A stretch of DNA of 64,000 nt from an uncultured Acetatifactor sp. (GTDB lineage Bacteria > Bacillota > Clostridia > Lachnospirales > Lachnospiraceae). The position numbers and the translations under genes were made by a program. Location of the stretch: positions 1 to 64,000 of the forward strand of contig CAKSAM010000012.1 of the NCBI GenBank assembly GCA_934436245.1, given 5' to 3'. Position 1 is the first letter of the stretch, and every line of letters begins with the position of its first letter. Of the stretch, positions 7,766-17,100 are shown one piece after another. The notes below the pieces were generated by a model. That model ran no database searches. It saw only the letters and a program-made list of their open reading frames with translations, and was not told the DNA's origin.

Positions 7766-8839
7766 ATGCATTTTGTGAGAACAGAAGACTTAAAAACGGG
7801 AATGCGTCTGGCGAGACCGGTTTACAATAAGAAAAGTATTCTGTTATTTGACAGGAATTCACTTTTGTCAATGCAGGCAATAGAGAGTATCCGCAACTTC
7901 GGACTGATTGGTGTCTATGTGCTGGAGCCGGCAGAGCCGCTGCCTCCCATGACACTGGAGGACCTGGAATTTGAACGGTTTCAGATCAAGGCGGTAAGCA
8001 GCATTGAAGAGGAACTGGACCGTATTCTGAAGACCAGAAAGCAGAGCCGTACCCAGACGATTGCGGATATGGTGATCCGTAATTATGGACATTTGGATGA
8101 GAAAATCAATTTCTACCAGAATCTGAGAAGTCTGGAGGATTATGTCTCCAGACATTCCCTGAATGTGGCAATACTCTGTGCCATGATCACCCATGTAATG
8201 AACATAAGAAGAGAAGAACAGTACCATACGGTGTGTGCTGCCATTCTTCATGATATGGGAAAACTTAAGAAACAGGATGATGTGTATTACGGAGCCCCCT
8301 ATTCCAGAGATGACATGTTGAGAAACTGTGAAACACAGGAAGAGGCATACAACGTGATCGAGGATGCTTTTGCAACAGATGGTCCCGGGATCCGCAGGAT
8401 CTGCCAGCAGGCAGCCAGAAAACAGCTTGACCTGTTTCCGGAGGAAGGAAAAGAGAGCAAGTATAAAATGTTGGCCGGTGCAAATGTTCTCCTGGTGGCG
8501 AATCGCTATGATGAGATCACGGCCATGACGCTGCAGGGAACGGCACAGTCTGAAGTGAAGGCAATCCAGGAACTGTTAGAGCATCCGGAAGTGTATGATC
8601 CGGAGACTGTCAGAGCACTTTTAAAATCTATTAATATTCTGCCGCCGGGAGCCAGCGTGGAACTCAGTACGGGAGAAAAAGCGCTGGTATTGAACGAGAA
8701 TGAAGAAAATGTCTTAAGACCTACGGTCGTAAGCTTCCGTGATAACAGTATTTTAGATCTGTCTCTTCCGGAGAATAATGATATTACCATTGTGGATGTC
8801 ATGAAGACTATGGATAACCGTTATATCATGAAGAGATAA
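7766..8839 (+). CDS. HD-domain protein, degenerate HD-GYP-like
   Basis: The 357-aa protein starts with a short beta-rich segment (about 1-60) and a helical linker. It then has an HD phosphohydrolase fold with SRHSLNVA and LHDMGK (H162-D163). After that point a true HD-GYP c-di-GMP phosphodiesterase would show HH..DGxGYP; here the corresponding region (CETQEEAYNVIEDAFATDGPG) lacks it. The tail (GASVELSTGEKALVLNENEENVLRPTV) resembles the C-terminal segment of HD-GYP proteins. It may be a metal-dependent hydrolase of other specificity or a c-di-GMP sensor. Start: ATG behind AGGGGGAT. pilT follows after 20 nt, so the two are probably co-transcribed. Confidence 0.75.
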   Translation: MHFVRTEDLKTGMRLARPVYNKKSILLFDRNSLLSMQAIESIRNFGLIGVYVLEPAEPLPPMTLEDLEFERFQIKAVSSIEEELDRILKTRKQSRTQTIADMVIRNYGHLDEKINFYQNLRSLEDYVSRHSLNVAILCAMITHVMNIRREEQYHTVCAAILHDMGKLKKQDDVYYGAPYSRDDMLRNCETQEEAYNVIEDAFATDGPGIRRICQQAARKQLDLFPEEGKESKYKMLAGANVLLVANRYDEITAMTLQGTAQSEVKAIQELLEHPEVYDPETVRALLKSINILPPGASVELSTGEKALVLNENEENVLRPTVVSFRDNSILDLSLPENNDITIVDVMKTMDNRYIMKR

Positions 8840-8859
8840 GCTTAGCAAAGCGAGGAACA

Positions 8860-9918
8860 ATGATTATGCCAACAATAGAAGAAATACTCAGGGCCGCAAA
8901 AGAGGCTGGAGCAAGTGATGTGCATCTCACGGTGGGAATTCCGCCTAAAATGCGGGTGAACGGTAATCTGATCACCATGGATTATCCTAAGATGCTTCCT
9001 GCGGATACACTGGAAGTATTGGTCAATATCATGACGGAGGTTCAGCGTGAGCGCTTTGAAGAACGGGGAGAATATGATATGTCTTTCTCCATTCCCAACT
9101 GCGGCCGGTACCGTGTGAATGCTTATAGGCAGAGAGGCTCCGTGGCACTGGCATTCCGACTGGTGGGAACTGTGGTGCCCTCTCCGGAGGAACTGGGGGT
9201 TCCGGAATCTGTCATAGATCTGTACCAGAGAAAACGTGGTCTGGTATTGGTTACCGGACCTACCGGCAGCGGTAAATCCACCACACTGGCGGCAATCATA
9301 GACAAGATCAATAACAACAGAGATGCCCATGTGATCACTCTGGAAGATCCCATTGAGTATCTGCATCAGCATAAAATGTCCATGGTCAATCAGAGGGAGA
9401 TCGGCATTGACTCCAATAATTATGCCAATGCCCTGAGGGCTGCCCTCAGAGAAGATCCGGATGTCATTCTGGTAGGCGAGATGAGAGACTTCGAGACCAT
9501 CAGCGTTGCCATCACGGCAGCAGAGACGGGACATCTGGTGCTGTCCACACTGCATACCATCGGCGCAGCCAGTACCGTAGACCGTGTCATTGACGTCTTC
9601 CCGCCGCATCAGCAGCAACAGATCCGAGTCCAGCTCTCCAATACGCTGGAGGCGGTAATCTCCCAGCAGCTGATTCCTACAGCAGATGGCAGACATCGTG
9701 TGGCTGCTTTTGAGGTCATGCATGCCAACCATGCTGTGCGTAACCTGATCCGTGAAGGAAAATCCCATCAGCTGGCCAGTGTCATGCAGACGAACCGGAA
9801 GCTGGGAATGATCACAATGGATGAGGCGATTGTCCAGCTGTATTTTGAAGGCAAGATCGACAGGGAACATGCGATCCAGTTTGCACAGGACCCTGACAGC
9901 ATGGAAAACAAGATCTGA
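8860..9918 (+). CDS. pilT: PilT-family retraction ATPase
   Basis: PilT hexamers power depolymerisation of type IV pili. The 352-aa protein has the N-terminal PAS-like PilT domain (ASDVHLTVGIPP), Walker A GPTGSGKST at residues 133-141, the Asp box (VITLEDPIEY), Walker B (LREDPDVILVGEMRD) and the His box (TGHLVLSTLHT). All catalytic motifs are intact and the length is normal for PilT. The ATG at 8866 (MPTIEE) is an equally possible start. No pilin, PilB or PilC gene is near, so it is an orphan in this window, paired only with the HD-domain gene upstream. Confidence 0.93.
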   Translation: MIMPTIEEILRAAKEAGASDVHLTVGIPPKMRVNGNLITMDYPKMLPADTLEVLVNIMTEVQRERFEERGEYDMSFSIPNCGRYRVNAYRQRGSVALAFRLVGTVVPSPEELGVPESVIDLYQRKRGLVLVTGPTGSGKSTTLAAIIDKINNNRDAHVITLEDPIEYLHQHKMSMVNQREIGIDSNNYANALRAALREDPDVILVGEMRDFETISVAITAAETGHLVLSTLHTIGAASTVDRVIDVFPPHQQQQIRVQLSNTLEAVISQQLIPTADGRHRVAAFEVMHANHAVRNLIREGKSHQLASVMQTNRKLGMITMDEAIVQLYFEGKIDREHAIQFAQDPDSMENKI

Positions 9919-9941
9919 TCAATACATGATGAATGATGAAA

Positions 9942-9974
9942 ACGGCGGCTTGTGGGCTGTCTATAAGCCGCTGT
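9942..9974 (+). terminator. Hairpin downstream of pilT, possible weak terminator
   Basis: GCGGCTT (9945-9951) pairs with AAGCCGC (9965-9971), extended outward by three more pairs to about 10 bp. It is followed by TAAAAATTAT rather than a T-run, so intrinsic termination would be weak. Confidence 0.4.
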
Positions 9975-10101
9975 AAAAATTATAGAAACAATTCTTTCAA
10001 AATTTCTGATATTAAATTCTGAGAAAATTCAGGCAGTTTCATTTTTTCATGATAATTTCCAAGTTATGAAACAGGAAAAACATTTATAAAGGAGGTATTT
10101 T

Positions 10102-11646
10102 ATGTTTACTACAGTTTATTCGGCTGCGGTTTATGGACTGCAGGCGTATCTGGTCCGTGTAGAGGTGGATCTGGCAGGAGGACTGCCGACGTTTTTACTG
10201 GTGGGATCACTGGGGAGCGAAGTGAAAGAGTCCAGGGAGCGGGTATGTGTTGCCATGAAAAATTCCGGATTTCAGATTCCACCGGCTCATATTACAGTGA
10301 ATCTGGCACCGGCAGACCGCCGTAAGGACGGTACGGCCTTTGACCTGCCGATAGCAGTGGGGCTTTTCAGAAATATGGAGCTGGTGTCGGAGGAGACATT
10401 GCAGGATACATTGTTCTTGGGAGAACTGGGGCTAAACGGTGAGATCAAAAAGGTAAAGGGTGTCCTTCCCATTGTACAGGAAGCTGCAAAAAGCGGCATC
10501 CGGAGAGTGGTGGTGCCGGGAGAAAATGCCATGGAGGCTGCCGTAATCCCGGGGATTACGGTCTGGGGAGTGAATAGTCTGACGGATCTGTTGAATGCAC
10601 TTATCCATCCGGAGGAAGAGAATGAAAAAATCTATCAGCCGAGGATCCGGGCAGAAGATCTGCTGCAGAAAGGAAAAATCTCAGGTTCCGGTGATTTCCG
10701 GGAGGTGGCAGGGCAGGAAGCAGCCAAACGGGGCGCAATGATCGCAGCAGCAGGATTCCACAATCTTTTGATGATAGGGCCGCCGGGGGTGGGAAAGTCC
10801 ATGATCGCCGGGCGGATTCCCGGTATTCTGCCGCCGTTGACACTGGAAGAAAGTCTGGAAGTGACTGGAATTTTCAGCGTTGCAGGGCTTTTGCCCCAGG
10901 GACAGCCATTGATCACTCGACGTCCTTTTTATGCACCGCATCATACGGTGACACAGGCGGCACTGATCGGCGGTGGAAACGGCATTCCGAGACCGGGGAT
11001 GGTATCGCTGGCGCACCGTGGTGTATTATTTCTGGATGAACTGCCGGAATTTCAAAAGACAGTGCTGGACAGTATGAGGCAGCCCATGGAGGAACATAAG
11101 GTACAGATCGCAAGAAGCGCCGGTATGGTCACATATCCTTCGGACTTTATCTTAGTGGCAGCCATGAATCCCTGTCCCTGCGGATATTATCCGGATCGGA
11201 ATAAATGCCGCTGTACCCAGCCACAGATTGAGAGATATCTGGGGAAAATATCCGGCCCGATCTTAGACCGGATCGATCTGTGTGTAGAACTGCATCCGGT
11301 GGATATTCTGCATCTGCAGAAAACAAAGGGAGAAAAAAGCAGTGAAGACATGAGACGGCAGATCATGCGTGCGAGAAACCGGCAGGCAGAGCGTTTCGCA
11401 GGAAGCGATTGCCGCTTCAACGGGAATATCAGATCGTCCAGAGTGGAAACTTATTGTCCGCTGGGAGAGGAAGAACGGAAGGTTATGGAACAGCTGTACC
11501 GTACCTTACAACTTAGTGCCAGAGCTTATCACCGGATTCTTAAGACGGCCCGCACCATAGCGGATCTGGAGGAACAGGAGGACATCAGCGGAGATCATCT
11601 GCTGGAGGCGGCATGTTACCGCCCCTCGGAGACTTACTGGAATTAA
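10102..11646 (+). CDS. YifB/ComM-family Mg-chelatase-like AAA+ ATPase
   Basis: The family includes ComM, a helicase promoting branch migration during natural transformation, and YifB of unknown role in Firmicutes. The 514-aa protein has an N-terminal Lon-protease-like fold (residues about 20-180). The AAA+ core has Walker A GPPGVGKS (about 226-233), Walker B (GVLFLDELPEF) and a cysteine cluster CPCGYYPDRNKCRC (about 355-370). A C-terminal helical domain follows. SD AAAGGAGG lies 6-8 nt before the ATG. It is immediately upstream of dprA, which fits a role in DNA uptake or recombination. Confidence 0.92.
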   Translation: MFTTVYSAAVYGLQAYLVRVEVDLAGGLPTFLLVGSLGSEVKESRERVCVAMKNSGFQIPPAHITVNLAPADRRKDGTAFDLPIAVGLFRNMELVSEETLQDTLFLGELGLNGEIKKVKGVLPIVQEAAKSGIRRVVVPGENAMEAAVIPGITVWGVNSLTDLLNALIHPEEENEKIYQPRIRAEDLLQKGKISGSGDFREVAGQEAAKRGAMIAAAGFHNLLMIGPPGVGKSMIAGRIPGILPPLTLEESLEVTGIFSVAGLLPQGQPLITRRPFYAPHHTVTQAALIGGGNGIPRPGMVSLAHRGVLFLDELPEFQKTVLDSMRQPMEEHKVQIARSAGMVTYPSDFILVAAMNPCPCGYYPDRNKCRCTQPQIERYLGKISGPILDRIDLCVELHPVDILHLQKTKGEKSSEDMRRQIMRARNRQAERFAGSDCRFNGNIRSSRVETYCPLGEEERKVMEQLYRTLQLSARAYHRILKTARTIADLEEQEDISGDHLLEAACYRPSETYWN

Positions 11647-11734
11647 TCTGGCCCGGAAAATCTGTCTGCAGATAATGGGCTGTGGAATGACAGATGTATG
11701 GATACTTATAGATATAGAAAGGCGAAGGTATTTT

Positions 11735-12898
11735 ATGACAGAGGCAGAGAGAAGGTATGCTTATTTTCTGTGCAGTATTCCAACGATCGGAGGTGTACGG
11801 GCCGGACAGCTCCTTGCACGGTTCGGGACACCCCGGGCGGTTTATGAAGCAGAGACCGGGGACTGGCGCAAGTGCGTAAGTAATTCTGTGGCAGAAGCTA
11901 TGGAACGGCAGAAGAAAAGCGGAGAATGGGAGTGGGAATACGAACGGTTGGCGGAAAAACGGATTCAATTTATTTTGCGGGAGGAAGATGGATTTCCACG
12001 AAAATTATCTGAGATTCCGGATCCGCCCTACGGTATTTTTTATCGGGGAAGGATGCCGGAGGAGACACAGCCTGCGGTGGCGGTCATCGGCGCCAGAGAG
12101 TGCTCAGAATACGGAAGATATGTGGCGGAGGAGCTTGGACAGTATCTGGGAAGGGCAGGGATTCAGGTCATCAGCGGCATGGCCAGGGGAATCGACGGAA
12201 TCAGCCAGCAGGCAGCCTTATCTGTGGGAGGTACTTCCTATGGCGTCTTGGGATGCGGCGTGGATATCTGCTATCCCACACAGAATCGCAGACTTTATGA
12301 AGAATTGCTGCAGAAGGGAGGTCTGCTCTCCACCTATGCACCGGGGACAAAGCCACTGCCGCAGTATTTTCCACCAAGGAACCGTATTGTCAGCGGACTG
12401 TCTGATGCCCTGATCGTCATTGAGGCCAGACAGAAAAGTGGGACGCTGATCACGGTGGATATGGCGCTGGAACAGGGCAGGGATGTGTATGTGGTGCCGG
12501 GCAGGATCACAGACAGACTCAGTGACGGATGCAACCGGCTGCTGCCCCAGGGCGCAGGTGTGTTTTTATCCCCGGAGAGCTTTGCGGAGGAATTCCTGGG
12601 GGCGTGGAGAGAAAAACAGGGGATTTCTTCGACAGACTCCGGAGAAGAAAAAACGCAAAGAGGCAAAAAGAGGAAAAAGGAAAACAAACCGGACGGGAAG
12701 CTTTTGAAGGAACCGTTAGACAAAATTTTGGGAATTTTAGAGCCGGTGTCCAAGACCTCAGAGACAATTCTGCGGGAATTATGGGAAAAGGGAGAACTTT
12801 TAGATATTGCCGCACTGCACAGGGCATTGATGGAGCTGGAACTTCTGGGTTATGCCCACCAGAGCAGCCCTGGATACTTCAGCATTTCCGGGAATTGA
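11735..12898 (+). CDS. dprA: DNA-processing protein DprA
   Basis: DprA loads RecA on incoming single-stranded DNA during transformation. The 387-aa product has an N-terminal helix-hairpin region (IPTIGGVRAGQLLARFG), the Rossmann-like DprA/Smf domain with ISGMARGIDGISQQAAL and GVLGCGVDICYP (about residues 120-275), a Lys/Glu-rich linker (about 300-325) and a C-terminal winged-helix domain (about 330-385). I start at ATG 11735, preceded by GAAGG; an in-frame ATG at 11675 would add 20 residues unlike the family. The pairing with yifB is typical of Clostridia. Confidence 0.92.
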   Translation: MTEAERRYAYFLCSIPTIGGVRAGQLLARFGTPRAVYEAETGDWRKCVSNSVAEAMERQKKSGEWEWEYERLAEKRIQFILREEDGFPRKLSEIPDPPYGIFYRGRMPEETQPAVAVIGARECSEYGRYVAEELGQYLGRAGIQVISGMARGIDGISQQAALSVGGTSYGVLGCGVDICYPTQNRRLYEELLQKGGLLSTYAPGTKPLPQYFPPRNRIVSGLSDALIVIEARQKSGTLITVDMALEQGRDVYVVPGRITDRLSDGCNRLLPQGAGVFLSPESFAEEFLGAWREKQGISSTDSGEEKTQRGKKRKKENKPDGKLLKEPLDKILGILEPVSKTSETILRELWEKGELLDIAALHRALMELELLGYAHQSSPGYFSISGN

Positions 12899-12963
12899 CC
12901 GGATTTTTGGAGCTTCATCTGCGATAGCACCGGAGCCTGTGTCAGGGACGTTGGAAAAGCGAA

Positions 12964-12993
12964 TTGACAAGGCTTTCGGAAAAGGGGTATAGT
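12964..12993 (+). promoter_or_regulatory. Sigma-A promoter of ispG-polC
   Basis: A perfect TTGACA (12964-12969), an 18-bp spacer and TATAGT (12988-12993), 40 bp before the ispG start. Confidence 0.7.
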
Positions 12994-13033
12994 TATAGTC
13001 ATATATGAGAGACGAGAAAGGTCAGGTGTCCCT

Positions 13034-14101
13034 ATGAATGATAAAGATACTTACAGAATGCATACCAAAGTGATACAGATCGGCGACCGGAAGATCGGCG
13101 GGGGAAATCCTATCGCCATCCAGTCCATGACTAATACCAGGACGGAAGATGTAAAGGCTACGGTGGAGCAGATCCTGCGTCTGGAAAAGGCAGGCTGCGA
13201 GATCATCCGGTGTACCGTTCCTACGCTGGAAGCAGCAGCAGCTATCCGGGAGATCAAGAAGCAGATCCATATTCCGCTGGTGGCGGATATTCACTTCGAT
13301 TACCGTATGGCTCTGGCTGCTATTGAGAACGGTGCGGATAAGATCCGTATCAATCCCGGCAATATCGGCAGCGTAGAACGTGTAAAAGCTGTGGTGGATG
13401 CTGCGAAAGAGAGAAATATCCCCATACGTGTGGGGGTAAACAGCGGCTCTTTGGAGAAGCCTTTAGTGGAGAAATACGGTGGCGTGACAGCGGAAGGTAT
13501 CGTGGAGAGTGCGCTGGATAAGGTGCACATGATCGAAGACTTAGGATATGACAATCTGGTCATCAGCATTAAGTCTTCGGATGTGCTGATGTGTGTGAAG
13601 GCCCATGAATTGCTGGTGGGTCGCACCGTGTATCCGCTGCACGTAGGCATTACCGAATCCGGTACGGTGAACAGCGGCAATATCAAATCTGCCATTGGAC
13701 TGTCCCTGATCTTAAGCCAGGGTATCGGTGATACCATTCGTGTATCTCTGACGGGGGATCCGGTGGAGGAGATCAAGTCGGCAAAACTGATCCTTCGTAC
13801 CCTGGGACTGAGGAAGGGCGGTATTGAGGTCGTATCCTGTCCCACCTGCGGCAGAACCCAGATCAATCTCATTGATCTGGCAACAAAAGTTGAAAAACTG
13901 GTGGAAGATTATCCATTGGATATTAAAGTGGCAGTGATGGGCTGCGTGGTGAACGGTCCAGGAGAAGCGAAGGAAGCGGATCTGGGCGTGGCAGGCGGTA
14001 TTGGCGAGGGCCTGCTGATCAAACACGGCGAAATCATTAAAAAGATTCCGGAAGATCAGCTGTTACCTGCCCTGAAAGAGGAATTGGATCATTGGAGTTG
14101 A
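13034..14101 (+). CDS. ispG: 4-hydroxy-3-methylbut-2-en-1-yl diphosphate synthase
   Basis: IspG (GcpE) converts methylerythritol cyclodiphosphate to HMBPP in the non-mevalonate isoprenoid pathway, using a [4Fe-4S] cluster. The 355-aa protein has the N-terminal TIM barrel (SMTNTRTEDVKAT start) and the cluster ligands C269-x2-C272 (CPTCGRTQ) and C304 (GCVVNGPGEAKEAD), with the conserved Glu after the third cysteine. Length is normal. It is only 9 nt before polC, as in many Clostridia. The dxr and rseP genes often found upstream are not here; dprA is the neighbour. Confidence 0.96.
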   Translation: MNDKDTYRMHTKVIQIGDRKIGGGNPIAIQSMTNTRTEDVKATVEQILRLEKAGCEIIRCTVPTLEAAAAIREIKKQIHIPLVADIHFDYRMALAAIENGADKIRINPGNIGSVERVKAVVDAAKERNIPIRVGVNSGSLEKPLVEKYGGVTAEGIVESALDKVHMIEDLGYDNLVISIKSSDVLMCVKAHELLVGRTVYPLHVGITESGTVNSGNIKSAIGLSLILSQGIGDTIRVSLTGDPVEEIKSAKLILRTLGLRKGGIEVVSCPTCGRTQINLIDLATKVEKLVEDYPLDIKVAVMGCVVNGPGEAKEADLGVAGGIGEGLLIKHGEIIKKIPEDQLLPALKEELDHWS

Positions 14102-14110
14102 ATGAAATAG

Positions 14111-17100
14111 ATGAGTAAACCTTTTTTTGAAGTATTTCCGGCATTACAGTTAAATGCAGATATTCGTGACCTGATGGGTCAGACAGAAGTGGAGAGAGTC
14201 TCGGCGACAAAACGCAGAGACTTTCTTCGGGTGTACTTAAAAAGTACCCGTCTGATCCAGAAGGAAGCCATATGGACCACAGAACAGGAAATCAAAAAAC
14301 AGTTGTTTCCGAATGCCAATCTGACGGTGAAAATATATGAAAAATTTGAGCTGTCCTCCCAGTACAATCCGGAGAAATTGATGGACATCTATAAGGAAAG
14401 TATTCTGGAGGAATTCCGGGAATACAGTCATATTCAGTATAATGCTCTGAAAACGGCGAAAATGGAGTATCCTTCAGAAAATGAACTGTTACTGACTATG
14501 GAGGACACGGTGCTGAACCGGAGCATGGAGGGAGAAATCCTGCAGATCCTTGAGAAAATCCTTGTGGAACGCTGTGGATTTTCCCTAAAGATCCATGCTG
14601 ATTATGTGGAAAAGGAAACCGGACGCTTTCAGGAGGAAGAAGAACTGAAAATACGCCAGCAGGTGGATGCTATCTATAGTCGTGTCAAGGGCCGCAAAGG
14701 AAACGACAACGAGAATGCAGCACCTGAGGCACAGGAGAACGGTGCAGCTTTGACGGAGGGACAGAAGCAGGCTGCGGAGACTTCGGAAAAGCCAAAGACG
14801 GAGACTGCCGGTGGCACCACCAGAAGCTTCCAGGGCGGCTCCCGTGGAGAATTCAAACGTGGAGACTTTAAGAAGGGGGAATTCCGCAAGGGTGGAAGCT
14901 TTGAAAAGGGTGCCCTGAAGCGATCGGACAATCCGGATGTGATCTATGGCCGAGATTTTGAAGATGAGGCCATGAAGATCGAAGAATTGATCGGTGAGAT
15001 GGGAGAGGTGACCATCCGCGGCAAGGTCCTGTCGGTGGAGACCCGTGACATCAAAAATGAAAAGACCATTATTATATTCAATATGTCCGATTTCACCGAT
15101 ACCATGACCATCAAGATGTTCGTGCGCACTGAGCAGGTCAAGGAAGTGACCGGGGATATTAAGGCAGGTGCTTTCTTAAAAGTAAAGGGTATCTGCATGA
15201 TGGATAAGTTCGATCATGAACTGGCTATCGGATCCATTGCCGGTATTAAGAAGATTCCTGATTTCACCAATACAAGAATGGATACCTCCGCCCGTAAGAG
15301 GGTGGAATTGCACTGTCATACGAAAATGAGTGATATGGACGGTGTTTCCGAGGCAAAGGATATCGTTAAGAGAGCTTATAAATGGGGACACAGGGCCATT
15401 GCCATTACGGATCATGGTGTGGTACAGAGCTTTACCGATGCGAATCATGTATGGGATGATCTGTGGAAGGCGGAAAAGGGTAAGCGGAAGGAAGCAGGAG
15501 ACGAGACCCCCGACAAACAGGATTTCTTTAAGATCATCTATGGCGTGGAGGCCTATCTGGTGGATGACCTGAAGGAAATTGTAACCAATGACAAGGGACA
15601 GGGTCTGCACGAGGATTATGTGGTATTTGATATCGAGACCACAGGATTCTCCCCGGTGAACAACCGCATTATTGAAATCGGTGCGGTAAAGGTATCCGGG
15701 GGAGAAATTGTGGATCGTTTCTCCACCTTTGTCAATCCGGATGTGCCGATTCCTTTCGAAATTGAGAAGCTGACCAGCATCCGGGACGAGGACGTGATGG
15801 GTTCACCGATGATCGATGTGATCCTGCCACAGTTCTTGCAGTTTTGCGAGGGCTGTATCATGGTGGCACATAATGCCAGCTTTGATATGAGCTTTATTAT
15901 GGAGAACTGCAGGAGACTGGGATATCCGCAGGAGTTTACCTATGTGGATACCGTTGGCATTTCTCGTGTATTGTTGAAGAACCAGTCCAAACATACACTG
16001 GATGCAGTGGCGAAAACACTGGGGATATCTCTGGAGAATCATCACAGAGCCGTGGATGATGCGGAGTGCACCGCTCATATTTTTGTGAAATTTATCAAAA
16101 TGCTGGAAGAGCAGGAAATCCATAATCTGACGGAAGTCAACGCTTTGGGAGCCACCAGTGTGGATGCGGTAAAGAAGATGCCATCCTATCATGCCATCAT
16201 TTTGGCCAAAAATGATCTGGGACGCATCAATCTCTACCGGCTGGTATCCCAGTCCCACCTGACGTATTTTAACAAACATCCCAGAATCCCCAAAAGTCTG
16301 GTGATGAAGTACAGAGAAGGACTGATTTTAGGAAGTGCCTGCGAGGCAGGAGAACTGTACCGGGCATTGTTAGACGGACAGTCGGATGCACAGATCGCCA
16401 GACTGGTAAAATTTTATGATTATCTGGAGATCCAGCCCTGCGGCAATAACAAGTTTATGATTGCATCGGAAAAGATCAGAACGGTGAATTCCATTGAGGA
16501 TATCCAGAACATCAACCGGAAGATCGTATCGCTGGGAGAACAGTTCCACAAGCCGGTAGTGGCTACCTGCGATGTACATTTTCTGGATCCGGAGGACGAG
16601 GTTTACCGTCGCATCATCATGGCGGGACGAGGGTTTGATGATGCGGATGATCAGGCACCACTGTATTTACATACTACGGAAGAGATGCTGGAAGAGTTCT
16701 CTTACCTGGGTAGTGATAAAGCGGAAGAAATTGTCATTACCAACACCAATATGATCGCAGATATGATCGAGACCATTGCACCGGTGCGCCCGGATAAGTG
16801 TCCTCCGGTCATTCCGGACAGCGATAAGACCCTGACGGAGATCTGTTACAACAGAGCCCATGAGATCTACGGACCCGATCTGCCCAAGATCGTAGAGGCC
16901 AGACTGGAGAAGGAACTGAATTCCATTATCAAGAACGGATTCGCTGTAATGTACATCATTGCGCAGAAGCTGGTATGGAAGTCGGTGGAGGATGGATACC
17001 TGGTAGGTTCCCGTGGATCCGTAGGAAGCTCCTTCGTAGCGACCATGGCGGGGATCACGGAGGTCAATCCCTTAAGTCCGCATTATTATTGCAGCAAGTG

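Noticed and set aside
8842..9870. 342-aa ORF on the - strand opposite pilT
   Set aside because: It is antisense to a fully conserved PilT; composition (His/Cys/Gln-rich) is that of a shadow frame.
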